From assembly GCF_003369575.1 (NCBI RefSeq), contig NZ_PIOC01000017.1, positions 1 to 64,000 of the forward strand: DNA of 64,000 nt. Direction: 5' to 3'. The notes beneath the pieces were generated by a model. It was given only the letters and a program-made list of their open reading frames with translations, was not told the origin of the DNA and made no database searches. Below, piece by piece: positions 34,948 through 44,619 of the stretch. Position numbers and translations under genes: made by a program. Origin of the DNA: Oceanobacillus arenosus. GTDB taxonomy: Bacteria > Bacillota > Bacilli > Bacillales > Amphibacillaceae. The number at the start of each line of letters is the position of its first letter. Within the stretch, counting starts at the first letter, position 1.

Positions 34948-34996
34948 GTTTTTTGAATACTTTAGATTAATAAAATATGCCGATTAGACAACTAAA

Positions 34997-35038
34997 GGCA
35001 TCTTCTTATTCGATTTGGGATAGGAGGATGTCTCTTTT
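34997..35038 (+). terminator. Terminator after yezD
   Basis: GGCATCTTCTTAT pairs (with wobble pairs) with ATAGGAGGATGTC, followed by CTTTTT. It separates yezD from the organosulfur operon. Confidence 0.75.
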
Positions 35039-35087
35039 TACATTTATCCCGAATTAACTGGCTGTAAGACCCACATTTCAAAAATTC

Positions 35088-35153
35088 GAGAAAAATCAAG
35101 AATTGTAAGTGGGGGATGAAGGAAACCCCCACTGAATGAAGGTTCACTTTATC
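35088..35153. repeat. Short repeat B with GTGGGGG hairpin
   Basis: TCAAGAATTGTAAGTGGGG identical to repeat A, followed by a tight hairpin AGTGGGGG-ATGAAGGAAA-CCCCCACT and TTCACTTTATC. It resembles the end hairpins of IS200/IS605-type elements; the complement is the likely functional strand. Confidence 0.6.
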
Positions 35154-35194
35154 GCAAGGACAATATCCGTGAATGAATAATTGGAGGAAAATAG

Positions 35195-36226
35195 ATGAGT
35201 TATAAACTTGGAATCCTAGATCAGAGTCCTATTTTTAAAGGAAGATCAGCTGAGGATGCACTGCAATCTACTATTAATTTAGCCAAAAAAGCCGAGGAGT
35301 GGGGGTACTCGCGATTCTGGGTATCCGAACATCATCATATGGAACAAGTGGCAGGTTCTTCACCTGAAGTATTAATTTCACATTTGTTAGCACGAACAAA
35401 TTCTATTCAAATTGGATCAGGAGGTGTGATGCTCCAACACTATAGTCCATATAAAGTAGCAGAGAATTTTCAAGTTTTATCAACGCTTGCTCCTGGTAGG
35501 GTAGACCTTGGTATTGGCAAGGCACCGGGAGGATTTCCTTTATCAACAAAAGCATTACAGAATGGGAAAAAAATTGATGGAAAAGATTTTAATGAGCGTT
35601 TAACCTTTTTGAAAAGACTAATAGACGATTCCGTTGAACATAATCATGCCCTATCAGGCATTCAAGCTTTACCAAAGCCAGCAAAGAAACCTGAAATTTA
35701 TTTGCTTGGAGGAAGTGCAAATAGCGCTGAACTCGCCGCTGATTTAGGAATTAATTTTGTATTTGCAAATTTCCTAAATAGTGATGAGAAAGTACTAAAG
35801 GAAGCTGCCCATGCGTATAGAGATAACTTTAATGAAGGGCATTTTATTGCAGCTGTGGCAGCACTTGCAGCCCCCACTCAAGAAGAGGCAGAGATGTTAG
35901 TAAAAGATCACAAATTATTCACGCTTCATCTTCATGATGGGCGGACACTAACGGTGCAATCAGAGAGCCAAGTACAGGCATTTGAAAAACAAGCGGAAGG
36001 ACCATTTGAAATAGAAGAAAGAGAGGCGAATATAATTGCTGGTACGCAAAAATATGTGAATGAGGAATTAACACGGCTTCATAATACGTACCAAATAGAT
36101 GAATTTATTTTGCATACACCAATTCAAAGAGAAACCGAGCGTTTTCGTTCTTTTCAATTAATGAGTCCGCTTCAGTTAACGGCAAAAATTGAAACAACAC
36201 AATACAAGAGCGTTGACAAATGGTAA
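35195..36226 (+). CDS. LLM-class flavin-dependent oxidoreductase
   Basis: 343 residues, bacterial luciferase-like TIM barrel. Typical motifs: LGILDQSPIFKG at the start, RFWVSEHHHM, GSGGVMLQHYSPYKVAENF and GRVDLGIGKAPGG. It probably uses reduced FMN and O2, or F420-type chemistry is absent as in other Firmicute members of this subgroup. It resembles YtmO of the B. subtilis sulfur (ytmI) operon. TTGGAGGAAAATAG precedes ATG. First gene of the organosulfur operon. Confidence 0.88.
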   Translation: MSYKLGILDQSPIFKGRSAEDALQSTINLAKKAEEWGYSRFWVSEHHHMEQVAGSSPEVLISHLLARTNSIQIGSGGVMLQHYSPYKVAENFQVLSTLAPGRVDLGIGKAPGGFPLSTKALQNGKKIDGKDFNERLTFLKRLIDDSVEHNHALSGIQALPKPAKKPEIYLLGGSANSAELAADLGINFVFANFLNSDEKVLKEAAHAYRDNFNEGHFIAAVAALAAPTQEEAEMLVKDHKLFTLHLHDGRTLTVQSESQVQAFEKQAEGPFEIEEREANIIAGTQKYVNEELTRLHNTYQIDEFILHTPIQRETERFRSFQLMSPLQLTAKIETTQYKSVDKW

Positions 36227-36272
36227 TCATTTTTCTTTAAATCCTATAAAAGTCATCTGCATAGGGGGAATA

Positions 36273-36794
36273 ATGAGTAAATTAATGAGCAATCCAATTA
36301 TTGTCGAAGAGTTAGATCAAGATGAAATTGAAATAGTCCGCCGTGTTTTGGTTGATAGTTATCAACAGTACGAGGATTATTATTCTCCACAAGGGTGGAA
36401 GGATTATTCAAAGATAATTGTCTCCTCTATAGATAATCCTAATGTAGATAAAATATTAGTAGCCAAACTAAATAATGACATTCTTGGCAGCTTGCAGCTA
36501 TTCCAGTCAGCGGAAACGGCATATGAAAAACCAGAACTTCAAATTCAAGCACCTATTATTCGTTTACTGGCAGTTCATCCTAATGCAAGGGGGCGTGGTG
36601 TTGCTACAGAATTATTAAAAGCAGTTATAGAAAATGCCGAGGTTCTTGGGAAATCTAATGTGTATCTGCATACAACCGACTTCATGGTCAATGCTATACA
36701 AATTTATGAAAAGTTTGGTTTCGTAAGGGATGTTTCGAAGGATTTTTCGAGAAATAATATTCTATCCAAATGTTACCGGTTTGATATTCTGTGA
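36273..36794 (+). CDS. GNAT N-acetyltransferase of the organosulfur operon
   Basis: 173 residues. Motif A is IIRLLAVHPNARGRGVATEL and motif B TDFMVNAIQIYEKFGF. In B. subtilis the comparable operons pair an acetyltransferase with a flavin monooxygenase to N-acetylate and then cleave S-modified cysteines, so this is a plausible role. ATG at 36273 has AGGGGGAATA ahead; the longer frame overlaps the preceding gene without a ribosome site. Confidence 0.85.
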   Translation: MSKLMSNPIIVEELDQDEIEIVRRVLVDSYQQYEDYYSPQGWKDYSKIIVSSIDNPNVDKILVAKLNNDILGSLQLFQSAETAYEKPELQIQAPIIRLLAVHPNARGRGVATELLKAVIENAEVLGKSNVYLHTTDFMVNAIQIYEKFGFVRDVSKDFSRNNILSKCYRFDIL

Positions 36795-36848
36795 CTTCTG
36801 CAGTGAAATAGGACGAAAAAATATAAGTGGAAAATTGGAGAGATGAAA

Positions 36849-37667
36849 ATGAAAATTAGAAAAGGTTTTATATTAGCATTTTTAACTATAGGATTGTTTG
36901 TGATAACAGGTTGCGGAAATGAAGCAGGGAAAGCTGCTGAAAATGAGGAAGTGACATTGAAGGTCGGCGCTGCCTCTGTACCACATGCAGAAATCTTGGA
37001 GTTTATTGCACCTGATTTGGAAGAGGATGGTGTGAAGCTGGAAATAGTGAGTTCTACGGACGGTATTCAAACAAATCAACAGACAGCTGATGGCGATTTA
37101 GATGCAAACTTCTTTCAGCATACGCCGTATTTAGAACAAGTGAATAAGGACAGCGGGTTAGATTTAGTTGTTGTCAAGGGCATTCATATTGAGCCATTTG
37201 GTGTGTATTCTAAAAAGATTGATTCAATAGATAACTTGTCTGATGGAGCACAAATAGCTATTCCAAATAATCCATCCAATTTTTCAAGAGCACTCACGCT
37301 CTTTGCGGAAAATGGAATTATCGAATTAGATGAAGCAAAATCTGGTGATTATACAATCGAAGACATTACTAAAAATGATAAGAATTTAGAGTTCGTTCCG
37401 GTTGATGCCCCACTTTTAGTTCATTCACTTGAGGATGTAGAAGCATCGGCAATCAATACAAACTATGCGTTAGAAGCAGAATTTAAACCATTAGAAGATT
37501 CATTAATCATTGAAGGAGCTGACTCTCCATATGTCAATGTATTAGTATCTCGTCCTGACAACAAAGACAGTGAATCAATTCAAAAGCTTGCTGCTGCATT
37601 AACAACTGAAAAGGTTAAAGATTTTATTCTGGAAAAATATGAGGGTGCTGTAGTACCTGCATATTAA
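36849..37667 (+). CDS. metQ: MetQ-type substrate-binding lipoprotein, first copy
   Basis: About 272 residues. Lipoprotein signal with lipobox ITGC (Cys at about 22), then the NlpA/MetQ domain (LKVGAASVPHAEILEFI, FFQHTPYLEQVN, AIPNNPSNFSRAL). It delivers methionine or a related sulfur compound to MetNI. ATG at 36849 has GGAGAG eight bases ahead; ATG 36843 is too close. Confidence 0.92.
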   Translation: MKIRKGFILAFLTIGLFVITGCGNEAGKAAENEEVTLKVGAASVPHAEILEFIAPDLEEDGVKLEIVSSTDGIQTNQQTADGDLDANFFQHTPYLEQVNKDSGLDLVVVKGIHIEPFGVYSKKIDSIDNLSDGAQIAIPNNPSNFSRALTLFAENGIIELDEAKSGDYTIEDITKNDKNLEFVPVDAPLLVHSLEDVEASAINTNYALEAEFKPLEDSLIIEGADSPYVNVLVSRPDNKDSESIQKLAAALTTEKVKDFILEKYEGAVVPAY

Positions 37668-37700
37668 TAAAATAGATTATGAGGATAGGAGGGTATAACA

Positions 37701-38780
37701 TTGATCGAATTTCATCAAGTGTCAAAAGTATTTGATAGCGGAGAGAATAAAGTCGCAGCATTAAAGAATATTAATTTAACCGTAGAAAAAGGAGATATTT
37801 TCGGTGTGATTGGTTTTAGTGGGGCGGGAAAGAGCACCCTCATTCGTACCGTAAATTTATTGGAATATCCAACATCAGGTGATGTTATTGTCGAAGGGAA
37901 AAACCTTGCTAATATGTCTGAAAAGGAAATCCGTGAGGCAAAGAAAAATATTGGGATGATATTTCAACATTTTAATCTATTAAATTCAAAGACCGTTTTT
38001 GATAATGTAGCAATGCCATTAATATTAAGCAAAAATAAAAAGAAAGATATTGAAGCACGAGTGCATGAAATCCTACGCTTTGTCGGACTAGAGGATAAAG
38101 CAAAGAATTATCCAGATCAGTTATCTGGTGGTCAAAAGCAGCGGGTCGGAATTGCTCGAGCATTAGCTACGAACCCGTCTATATTATTATGTGATGAAGC
38201 AACATCTGCTTTAGATCCACAAACGACAAAATCAATACTTGATTTATTAAAAAGAATTAATGAGGAATACAAGATTACGATATTGATAATTACACATGAA
38301 ATGGAAGTAATAAAACAAATATGCAATCGTGTTGCGGTCATGGAAAATGGTCAAATTATTGAAACGGGCAGTGTCTTTGACATCTTTGCACATCCAAAAA
38401 CTGATACGACACGCAATTTTGTTAAATCTGTTGTCCGAGACGAAGTGCCCAAAAGTGTATATAAAATATTAAAAGAAAACGCGAATAATAGCCGAATCTT
38501 CAAGATTGAATTTTTCGGAACGGACTCAGGGCAGCCAATCGTTTCTAATACGGCGAAAACCTATAATGTAGAGATCAATGTTCTGTTTGGGAATATCACG
38601 GAACTGCAAGAGATTCCATTTGGCAATTTAATTGTTGAATTAGGTGGTGATCATCACGAAATTGAACGAGCATTACGGTTTATCATTAATCAAGATATTG
38701 AAGTGAGGGAGGTTTTTGAGGATGGAAGTCAGCACAGAGTTGATTTTGAACGCCTTGTGGGAAACGCTCTACATGGTTAG
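37701..38780 (+). CDS. metN: Methionine-type ABC transporter ATPase
   Basis: 359 residues. ABC domain (1-240) with Walker A GFSGAGKST, signature LSGGQKQRV and Walker B LLCDEATSALD, then a C-terminal NIL regulatory domain (265-345) that binds methionine in MetN. TTG start behind AGGAGGGTATAACA. Overlaps metI by about 59 bases. Confidence 0.94.
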   Translation: MIEFHQVSKVFDSGENKVAALKNINLTVEKGDIFGVIGFSGAGKSTLIRTVNLLEYPTSGDVIVEGKNLANMSEKEIREAKKNIGMIFQHFNLLNSKTVFDNVAMPLILSKNKKKDIEARVHEILRFVGLEDKAKNYPDQLSGGQKQRVGIARALATNPSILLCDEATSALDPQTTKSILDLLKRINEEYKITILIITHEMEVIKQICNRVAVMENGQIIETGSVFDIFAHPKTDTTRNFVKSVVRDEVPKSVYKILKENANNSRIFKIEFFGTDSGQPIVSNTAKTYNVEINVLFGNITELQEIPFGNLIVELGGDHHEIERALRFIINQDIEVREVFEDGSQHRVDFERLVGNALHG

Positions 38781-39372
38781 TGTTTCACTCTTCTTTGGAG
38801 GAATTCTTGGGATATTTTTAGGCGTTTTGTTAGTTGTGACGAGGAAAGGGCATATTTTGGAAAACCTTTTTATATTTTCGATTGTCAATCCAATTGTTAA
38901 TATTTTTCGGTCGATTCCCTTTATTATTCTACTTGTAGCTATTATCCCTTTAACAAGGTTAATTGTAGGAACTGGAATCGGCACGACAGCGGCGATTGTT
39001 CCTCTTGTGCTCCATATTGGGCCCTATTTTTCAAGACTTGTGGAAAATTCCCTATTAGAGGTGGATGAAGGAATTATTGAGGCTGCTAAGGCGATGGGGG
39101 CTACACCATTGCAAATAATTCACCGGTTTTTATTTCCTGAAGCTTTTTCTTCATTAATTTTGAGTATAACGACCGCAACAATTGGTTTAATTGGAGCGAC
39201 GGCGATGGCAGGAGCAATTGGCGGTGGAGGCTTAGGCGATGTAGCGATAACTTATGGTTATCAACGTTTTAGTACAATTACGATTTTAGTTACCGTTATT
39301 ATATTAGTAATTTTAGTTCAAGGAATTCAAAGTTTAGGAAATACCCTTGAAAGAAAGTTAAGAAGGGTGTAA
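38722..39372 (+). CDS. metI: Methionine-type ABC transporter permease
   Basis: 216 residues with five membrane helices and the EAA loop EAAKAMGATPLQIIHRFLFPEA. ATG at 38722 is chosen because GGGAGG lies nine bases upstream within metN. Forms the MetNI channel for the two MetQ proteins flanking it. Confidence 0.94.
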   Translation: MEVSTELILNALWETLYMVSVSLFFGGILGIFLGVLLVVTRKGHILENLFIFSIVNPIVNIFRSIPFIILLVAIIPLTRLIVGTGIGTTAAIVPLVLHIGPYFSRLVENSLLEVDEGIIEAAKAMGATPLQIIHRFLFPEAFSSLILSITTATIGLIGATAMAGAIGGGGLGDVAITYGYQRFSTITILVTVIILVILVQGIQSLGNTLERKLRRV

Positions 39373-39400
39373 TAGAGAAATTAACAGGAAGGGGATTCTA

Positions 39401-40252
39401 ATGATGAAAAAATGGATTTTTCCTATATTACTAGTTTTTGGTTTATTTCTAGCCGCGTGTTCCAATGAAACAGGTGCGGAAGTAGAACAGTCAAAAGTAA
39501 AGGTTGGTATTCGAAATTCAGAGCTACGAACATGGGAATATTTAAAGGAGCGCGCAAATGAAGAAGGGTTAGAAATCGAAATTGTCAATTTTTCATCTGC
39601 ATATGATCCTAACCAAGCGTTAGTGGAAGGGGATATTGATATCAATGCTTTCCAGCATGTAGCATATCTGGATTCCTTTAATGAAAATACGGATTCAGAA
39701 ATTATTCCAATCGGAACGACGATTATTGCTCCGCTTGGCTTGTACTCTGACAAATATGATTCCGTAGATGGAATTCCAGTTGGGGCGCAAATTGCAGTCC
39801 CTAACGATGCCCCTAACTGGGGAAGAGCATTGCTGCTTTTACAAGAAGCAGGAATATTAACGGTAGTCGATGATTTCGATGGTAATGGTGGAGCAGATAA
39901 GATCAAAGAAAATCCAAATAATATAGAAATTATCCCTGTAGACAGTGCAAATGCTCCACGTGTTATGGAGGACACGGCTGGCTCCGTCATTAATAATGGC
40001 GTTGCATTAGAGGCAGGTCTAACTTTAAAAGATGCATTGATTCATGAAAGTAAAACAGCAAAACCATATATTAATGTCATTGCAACTAGAAGTGACGAAA
40101 AGGATAATGAAACATTCCAAAAAGTGGTTGAACTCTATCAATCGGACGAAACTGCCGAATTCATCGAGGAAACATATAAAGGTAACTATCTTCCAACCTT
40201 TATAACGCTGGAAGAATTGAGCAGCTATAAAGATACGTATTCCACTGATTGA
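39401..40252 (+). CDS. metQ: MetQ-type substrate-binding lipoprotein, second copy
   Basis: 283 residues, lipobox LAAC (Cys at about 22). NlpA/MetQ domain with INAFQHVAYLDSFN and VPNDAPNWGRALLLLQ. It differs strongly from the first MetQ in this operon, so the shared MetNI channel may accept two substrates, for example methionine and an oxidised or N-acetylated thioether. AGGAAGGGG precedes the start. Confidence 0.92.
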   Translation: MMKKWIFPILLVFGLFLAACSNETGAEVEQSKVKVGIRNSELRTWEYLKERANEEGLEIEIVNFSSAYDPNQALVEGDIDINAFQHVAYLDSFNENTDSEIIPIGTTIIAPLGLYSDKYDSVDGIPVGAQIAVPNDAPNWGRALLLLQEAGILTVVDDFDGNGGADKIKENPNNIEIIPVDSANAPRVMEDTAGSVINNGVALEAGLTLKDALIHESKTAKPYINVIATRSDEKDNETFQKVVELYQSDETAEFIEETYKGNYLPTFITLEELSSYKDTYSTD

Positions 40253-40345
40253 GGGGAATAGATAAGCTATGCATCCGGATGGATATTGGTTCATTCCAAA
40301 AGAATTCAGATAGTAGATATTCAGATTGGTAAAGGAGAGATGAAA

Positions 40346-41698
40346 ATGACCCAAGATAGACAAATAAAACTTGCAGCGTATTTAATTGGATCAGGCATGC
40401 ATGTTTCTTCGTGGCGACATCAAACTTCAAATCCCAAAGCAAGTATTGATATTGATGAATTAACGAAGCAAGCCAAAATTGCTGAAAAGGGAAAATTTGA
40501 TATAGCATTTGTTGCTGATAGTTTGGCGATTAATCATGAATCACATCCACAAATATTAAATCGCTTTGATCCAATTGTATTAATCACTGCTTTAGCTACT
40601 GCCACTACAAAAATTGGGATAGGGGCGACTGCTTCGACAACGTATAGTGAACCATATACGCTTGCACGCCAGTTTTCTTCTGTTGACCATATAAGTAACG
40701 GTCGTGCCGCATGGAATGTTGTAACGACCGCAGATGCAACTGGTCAAACAGCTTTGAATTTCAGTCGCGAAAAGCACTGGGAACATGACCACCGCTATGA
40801 ACGTGCTGAGGAGTTCGTTGATGTTGTCCAAGGGTTATGGGATTCTTGGGAGGACGATGCCTTTGTTTACAATAAAGAAACAGGGCAGTTCTTTAATCAA
40901 GAGAAGGTTCATGAACTTCATTATAAAGGGGAGTATTTCTCTGTAAAAGGACCGTTAAATATTGCAAGATCGATTCAAGGGCAACCAGTTATTATTCAGG
41001 CAGGAGCGTCTATTCCAGGACAGAGACTAGCAGCACGCACAGCAGAGGTTGTTTTTACTCACTGGGATAATATCGAACAATCGAAGCAATTCTACAAAGC
41101 CCTTAAATCGCAATTAAAGGATTTTGGTAGAAATGAAGATGAACTTCACATTTTACATGGAATATCGCCAATTATCGGTGAGACAGAGGCGGTTGCACTT
41201 GAAAAATACGAAGCTTTACAAAATCTTATCGACCCGTATGAAAGTTTGAAATTTGTTTCCGGCTATATGGGAAACGTGGATTTTTCAAAATACACCCTAG
41301 ATACTCCTGCTAAAGAAGTTGATTTTCCGGAAGTAAACAGCATTCAAAGCCAATTTAATGAAATGAAGATGATTATTGACGAAGAGGATCTAAAGGTTGG
41401 CGATTTATATACGAGGTTTTTTGGCGCTGCGAAGCGGGATGAGTTCATTGGAACACCAACTCAAGTAGCGGATGAAATGGAGAAATGGTTTGCGGAAAAA
41501 GCAGCGGATGGGTTTATGATTCAATTTCCTTTGCTGCCGAGTGGTTTGGAGGATTTTGTTAATTTAGTTGTTCCGATATTACAGGATAGAGGTTTATTCC
41601 GTTTGGACTATGAAGGTGACACACTACGCAATCATCTAGGCCTTAGGAATCCAAAGAATCGATTAGCAGAAGTAAAGGGATATGAATTAGAAGCATAA
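40346..41698 (+). CDS. NtaA/SnaA/DszA-family FMN-dependent monooxygenase
   Basis: 450 residues. Motifs: KLAAYLIGSGMHVSSWRH, FDIAFVADSLAIN, GRAAWNVVTTADATGQTALNF and RYERAEEFVDVVQGLW. The family uses FMNH2 from a partner reductase to cleave C-N or C-S bonds; YtnJ in the B. subtilis ytmI operon is the nearest functional analogue I know. Last gene of the organosulfur operon. ATG 40346 fits AAAGGAGAG six bases ahead. Confidence 0.9.
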   Translation: MTQDRQIKLAAYLIGSGMHVSSWRHQTSNPKASIDIDELTKQAKIAEKGKFDIAFVADSLAINHESHPQILNRFDPIVLITALATATTKIGIGATASTTYSEPYTLARQFSSVDHISNGRAAWNVVTTADATGQTALNFSREKHWEHDHRYERAEEFVDVVQGLWDSWEDDAFVYNKETGQFFNQEKVHELHYKGEYFSVKGPLNIARSIQGQPVIIQAGASIPGQRLAARTAEVVFTHWDNIEQSKQFYKALKSQLKDFGRNEDELHILHGISPIIGETEAVALEKYEALQNLIDPYESLKFVSGYMGNVDFSKYTLDTPAKEVDFPEVNSIQSQFNEMKMIIDEEDLKVGDLYTRFFGAAKRDEFIGTPTQVADEMEKWFAEKAADGFMIQFPLLPSGLEDFVNLVVPILQDRGLFRLDYEGDTLRNHLGLRNPKNRLAEVKGYELEA

Positions 41699-41766
41699 AG
41701 AGCATGCTTCTTCATAATTGAGAATATACGAATGCAATATAATTTCCAAGTTTCTAGTCAATGATA

Positions 41767-41806
41767 AATAGGCAAGCAGAGATTTTTAGCTGTTTGCCTA
41801 TTACTT
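41767..41806 (+). terminator. Terminator of the organosulfur operon
   Basis: 13-pair stem AATAGGCAAGCAG/CTGTTTGCCTATT with one G-U pair; the T-run is weak. Confidence 0.7.
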
Positions 41807-41942
41807 CTGTATCAATCCACCACTTATACAGTCCGGTTTATTTCTCCTTGACCACTAATTAAAATCTCTATAACATAAAGAGGCACATAAGCTAATGAAG
41901 ACTTACTAGCTTCACTTACCGTATTAGAAGGAGAGAAAGTAC

Positions 41943-42881
41943 ATGACAAAAAAAGTATACTTAAACCACGATGGTGGCGTAGATGATTTAATTTCTTTAT
42001 TCTTATTATTACAAATGGAGGATGTAGATCTAATAGGGGTTGGTGTGATCCCTGCAGATTGCTATTTAGAGCCTGCTGTTTCAGCAAGTAAGAAGATTAT
42101 CGATCGTTTCGGTAAGGGCAAGGAGATTGAAGTGGCAGCATCGACATCACGCGGAAAGAATCCATTTCCGAAAGATTGGCGTATGCATGCATTTTTAGTG
42201 GATGCACTGCCTATATTAAATGAGTTTAAGCCTGTGAAAACAAAAGAGTCTGCATTACCTGCTCATCAGCATTTAATTGAAGCGCTTCGCAATAGTGAAG
42301 AGAAGGTGACATTAGTTTTCGTTGGTCCTCTAACAGATCTTGCCCGTGCATTAGTAGAGGCACCAGATATAGAAGGGAAGATTGAGAAACTCGCTTGGAT
42401 GGGTGGAACTTTCCTAGAAAAAGGGAATGTGGAAGAACCAGAACATGATGGTACTGCAGAATGGAATGCGTTTTGGGATCCTGAAGCAGTTAAGGTAGTT
42501 TGGGATAGTAACATTCAAATTGATCTAGTTGCACTTGAAAGTACAAATATGGTGCCACTCACATTAGATATAAGAGATAGATGGGCTTCCGAAAGAACAG
42601 ATCTAGGAATTGATTTCGTAGGACAATGTTATGCAATGGTTCCGCCACTCGTGCATTTCCAGACGAATTCTACATACTTCCTTTGGGATGTCTTAACGAC
42701 AGCAACAATCGGTGATGAAGGTCTTGTAAAGAAAAAAGAAGTGAAGTCAATTGTTCACCCAGATGGACCGAATCAAGGTAAAACAGAGCTTTCAGCAAAT
42801 GGAAGACCCGTTCAATTAGTTTATGAAGCAGATCGTGATCGATTCTTTAATTATCTTACCGATTTAGCAAGACAGAATTAA
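41943..42881 (+). CDS. Nucleoside hydrolase (IunH superfamily)
   Basis: 312 residues. The calcium-binding N-terminal motif, usually DTDPGxDD, reads NHDGGVDDLISL, keeping Asp residues but with Asn-His at the first positions. FVGPLTDLARAL and WMGGTF follow the family. It hydrolyses the N-glycosidic bond of ribonucleosides. The changed first Asp may alter metal binding or substrate. GAAGGAGAGAAAGT precedes ATG. Stands alone. Confidence 0.88.
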   Translation: MTKKVYLNHDGGVDDLISLFLLLQMEDVDLIGVGVIPADCYLEPAVSASKKIIDRFGKGKEIEVAASTSRGKNPFPKDWRMHAFLVDALPILNEFKPVKTKESALPAHQHLIEALRNSEEKVTLVFVGPLTDLARALVEAPDIEGKIEKLAWMGGTFLEKGNVEEPEHDGTAEWNAFWDPEAVKVVWDSNIQIDLVALESTNMVPLTLDIRDRWASERTDLGIDFVGQCYAMVPPLVHFQTNSTYFLWDVLTTATIGDEGLVKKKEVKSIVHPDGPNQGKTELSANGRPVQLVYEADRDRFFNYLTDLARQN

Positions 42882-42976
42882 AAGATATTCCACACATTTA
42901 TATTATGGGTGGAACGTATAATTCGTTAGGATAGATAATTAAATTACTATCTGAAATATCGCGAATAACGAACAAA

Positions 42977-43054
42977 AGCGCAAGCACCCGTTTGAGCTGT
43001 GTACGGACTGCGCCTCACGGACGTGAGGGAAGTCTCGCTAGGAGCACGGGCGCT
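42977..43054. repeat. Intergenic hairpin repeat (GCGCAAGC type)
   Basis: Outer arms AGCGCAAGCACCCGT and GAGCACGGGCGCT pair over AGCGC/GCGCT and CCCGT/ACGGG, with an inner hairpin CCTCACGGACGTGAGG. GC-rich against an AT-rich background. Similar intergenic palindromes starting GCGCAAGC are common in Bacillaceae genomes. Confidence 0.55.
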
Positions 43055-43138
43055 GGATGTGGCTGAAAATGAGTAAAAGGTTATTTACAGTCATATTTTT
43101 AAAATTTTCTAAACTAATGAAAAATGATTGAATACCTA

Positions 43139-43167
43139 TTGACATTTTCGTAACTACTGGCGATAAT
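43139..43167 (+). promoter_or_regulatory. proBA promoter
   Basis: Consensus TTGACA (43139-43144), 17 bp spacer and GATAAT (43162-43167). Confidence 0.8.
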
Positions 43168-43173
43168 AGTATC

Positions 43174-43417
43174 AATTATAGTTGAACGTTGATGAGGGAA
43201 TAGTATGTGGTTATTGTTTTGCAAAGAGAGTGGAATTTATTAGCTGAAAGATTCCGCCATAAACACTCCGCTGAACCTACCTTCAGAGTCCCATGCAAAA
43301 TACATGGGCGCTCCCTAGCGTTATGGGGTAAAGTGGAATGTGTCAAACATTCAAAAATGGTGGTACCGCGGAAGCAAAGCTCTTTCGTCCTTTAATATAG
43401 GATGAATGGGCTTTTTT
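43174..43417 (+). promoter_or_regulatory. T-box leader, proline-specific
   Basis: It opens with GATGAGGGAATAGTA in the stem I base, contains the T-box core TGGTGGTACCGCGG (about 43360-43374), and ends in a terminator TTTCGTCC/GGATGAA plus T-run (43384-43417). The specifier reads GAA-CCT-A with CCT (proline) at 43276-43278. Uncharged tRNA-Pro binding would stabilise the antiterminator and switch on proBA. Confidence 0.93.
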
Positions 43418-43497
43418 GTTTCTCTTTTTCTAAGACTGTCTTGTTGGAGAAAGAGTTTCTTCCTCTTAGAAGAATATTGATTAGGGGGTAATGGATC

Positions 43498-44619
43498 ATG
43501 GCAAAAGAACGAATCGTAGTCAAAATTGGCAGTAGTTCACTTACAAATGATAAGGGTGAAATCGATCAAGCTAAATTAATGGATCATGTTCAAGCAATCG
43601 CTGCACTAAAAATGGCGAAGCATGAGGTTATTTTAGTTTCCTCTGGTGCGGTGGCAGCAGGATTTGCTCGTCTAGGTTATTCCTCCAGACCTGTTACCCT
43701 AAAAGGGAAGCAAGCGGCTGCCGCAGTGGGACAAAGCCTTCTTATTCAAACCTATATTGAGAAATTCAGTCCTTATAACATTACGCCAGCACAACTTTTA
43801 TTAACACGTACAGACTTTTCAAATCAGGAACGGTATCAAAATGCCTTTGCAACCATTAACGAGCTTTTAGAACGAGGGTTATTACCGATTATTAATGAAA
43901 ATGATACGGTTTCGGTCGCAGAGTTGACATTTGGTGATAATGATATGCTCTCCGCCCTGGTTAGTGGATTTGTGCATGCAGATCAGCTGATTATTTTAAC
44001 AGATATCAATGGAATTTATGATGGAAATCCAAAATCAAATCCAGACGCTAAGAAAATCGATTTTATAAAAGATATAACGGATGAAATGATAGCTGTGACA
44101 GATGCAACAGGATCAAAAGTTGGAACAGGTGGGATGAAGTCGAAGCTACTCGCAGCGCAAACAGCTGTTTCTCTCGGTGTCCCTGTTTTTATCGGTGCTG
44201 GAACTGGCTCGAATAAATTAATTGAAGTGCTTGATGGCAAAGGAAATGGAACCTATATCGCGAAACATAACTTTCGTACAATTAATACGAGAAAACAGTG
44301 GATTGCATTACATTCAGAATCTGTTGGCAAGCTTTATATCGATGATGGTGCAGAGGAAGCGATTTTATTCAATGGAAAAAGTCTTTTATCAGCTGGAGTT
44401 GTAAGGGTAAAAGGTACCTTTAATCATGGGGATGTTGTAGAAGTATTCGGCACCAAGGGATTTTTAGGTAAGGGGCAAGTAAAATGTTCTTCAAATGAGT
44501 TGCAGCTAGACATTGACTCACGAGAAGAGAAAACGTTGGAAATACCGATCCCTTCTACTGAAGTCATTCATCGAGATGCATGGGTAGAATCAAGGAAAAT
44601 GAAGGAGGAACTGACATGA
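43498..44619 (+). CDS. proB: Glutamate 5-kinase
   Basis: 373 residues: amino-acid kinase domain (1-260; [41 protein letters not shown]) and C-terminal PUA domain (280-360). First step of proline synthesis, making glutamyl-5-phosphate. Controlled by the proline T-box. Overlaps proA by four bases (ATGA). Confidence 0.96.
   Translation: MAKERIVVKIGSSSLTNDKGEIDQAKLMDHVQAIAALKMAKHEVILVSSGAVAAGFARLGYSSRPVTLKGKQAAAAVGQSLLIQTYIEKFSPYNITPAQLLLTRTDFSNQERYQNAFATINELLERGLLPIINENDTVSVAELTFGDNDMLSALVSGFVHADQLIILTDINGIYDGNPKSNPDAKKIDFIKDITDEMIAVTDATGSKVGTGGMKSKLLAAQTAVSLGVPVFIGAGTGSNKLIEVLDGKGNGTYIAKHNFRTINTRKQWIALHSESVGKLYIDDGAEEAILFNGKSLLSAGVVRVKGTFNHGDVVEVFGTKGFLGKGQVKCSSNELQLDIDSREEKTLEIPIPSTEVIHRDAWVESRKMKEELT

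Noticed and set aside
43207-43395. 62-codon frame ahead of proB
   Set aside because: Lies wholly inside the T-box leader, whose structural elements explain the sequence.
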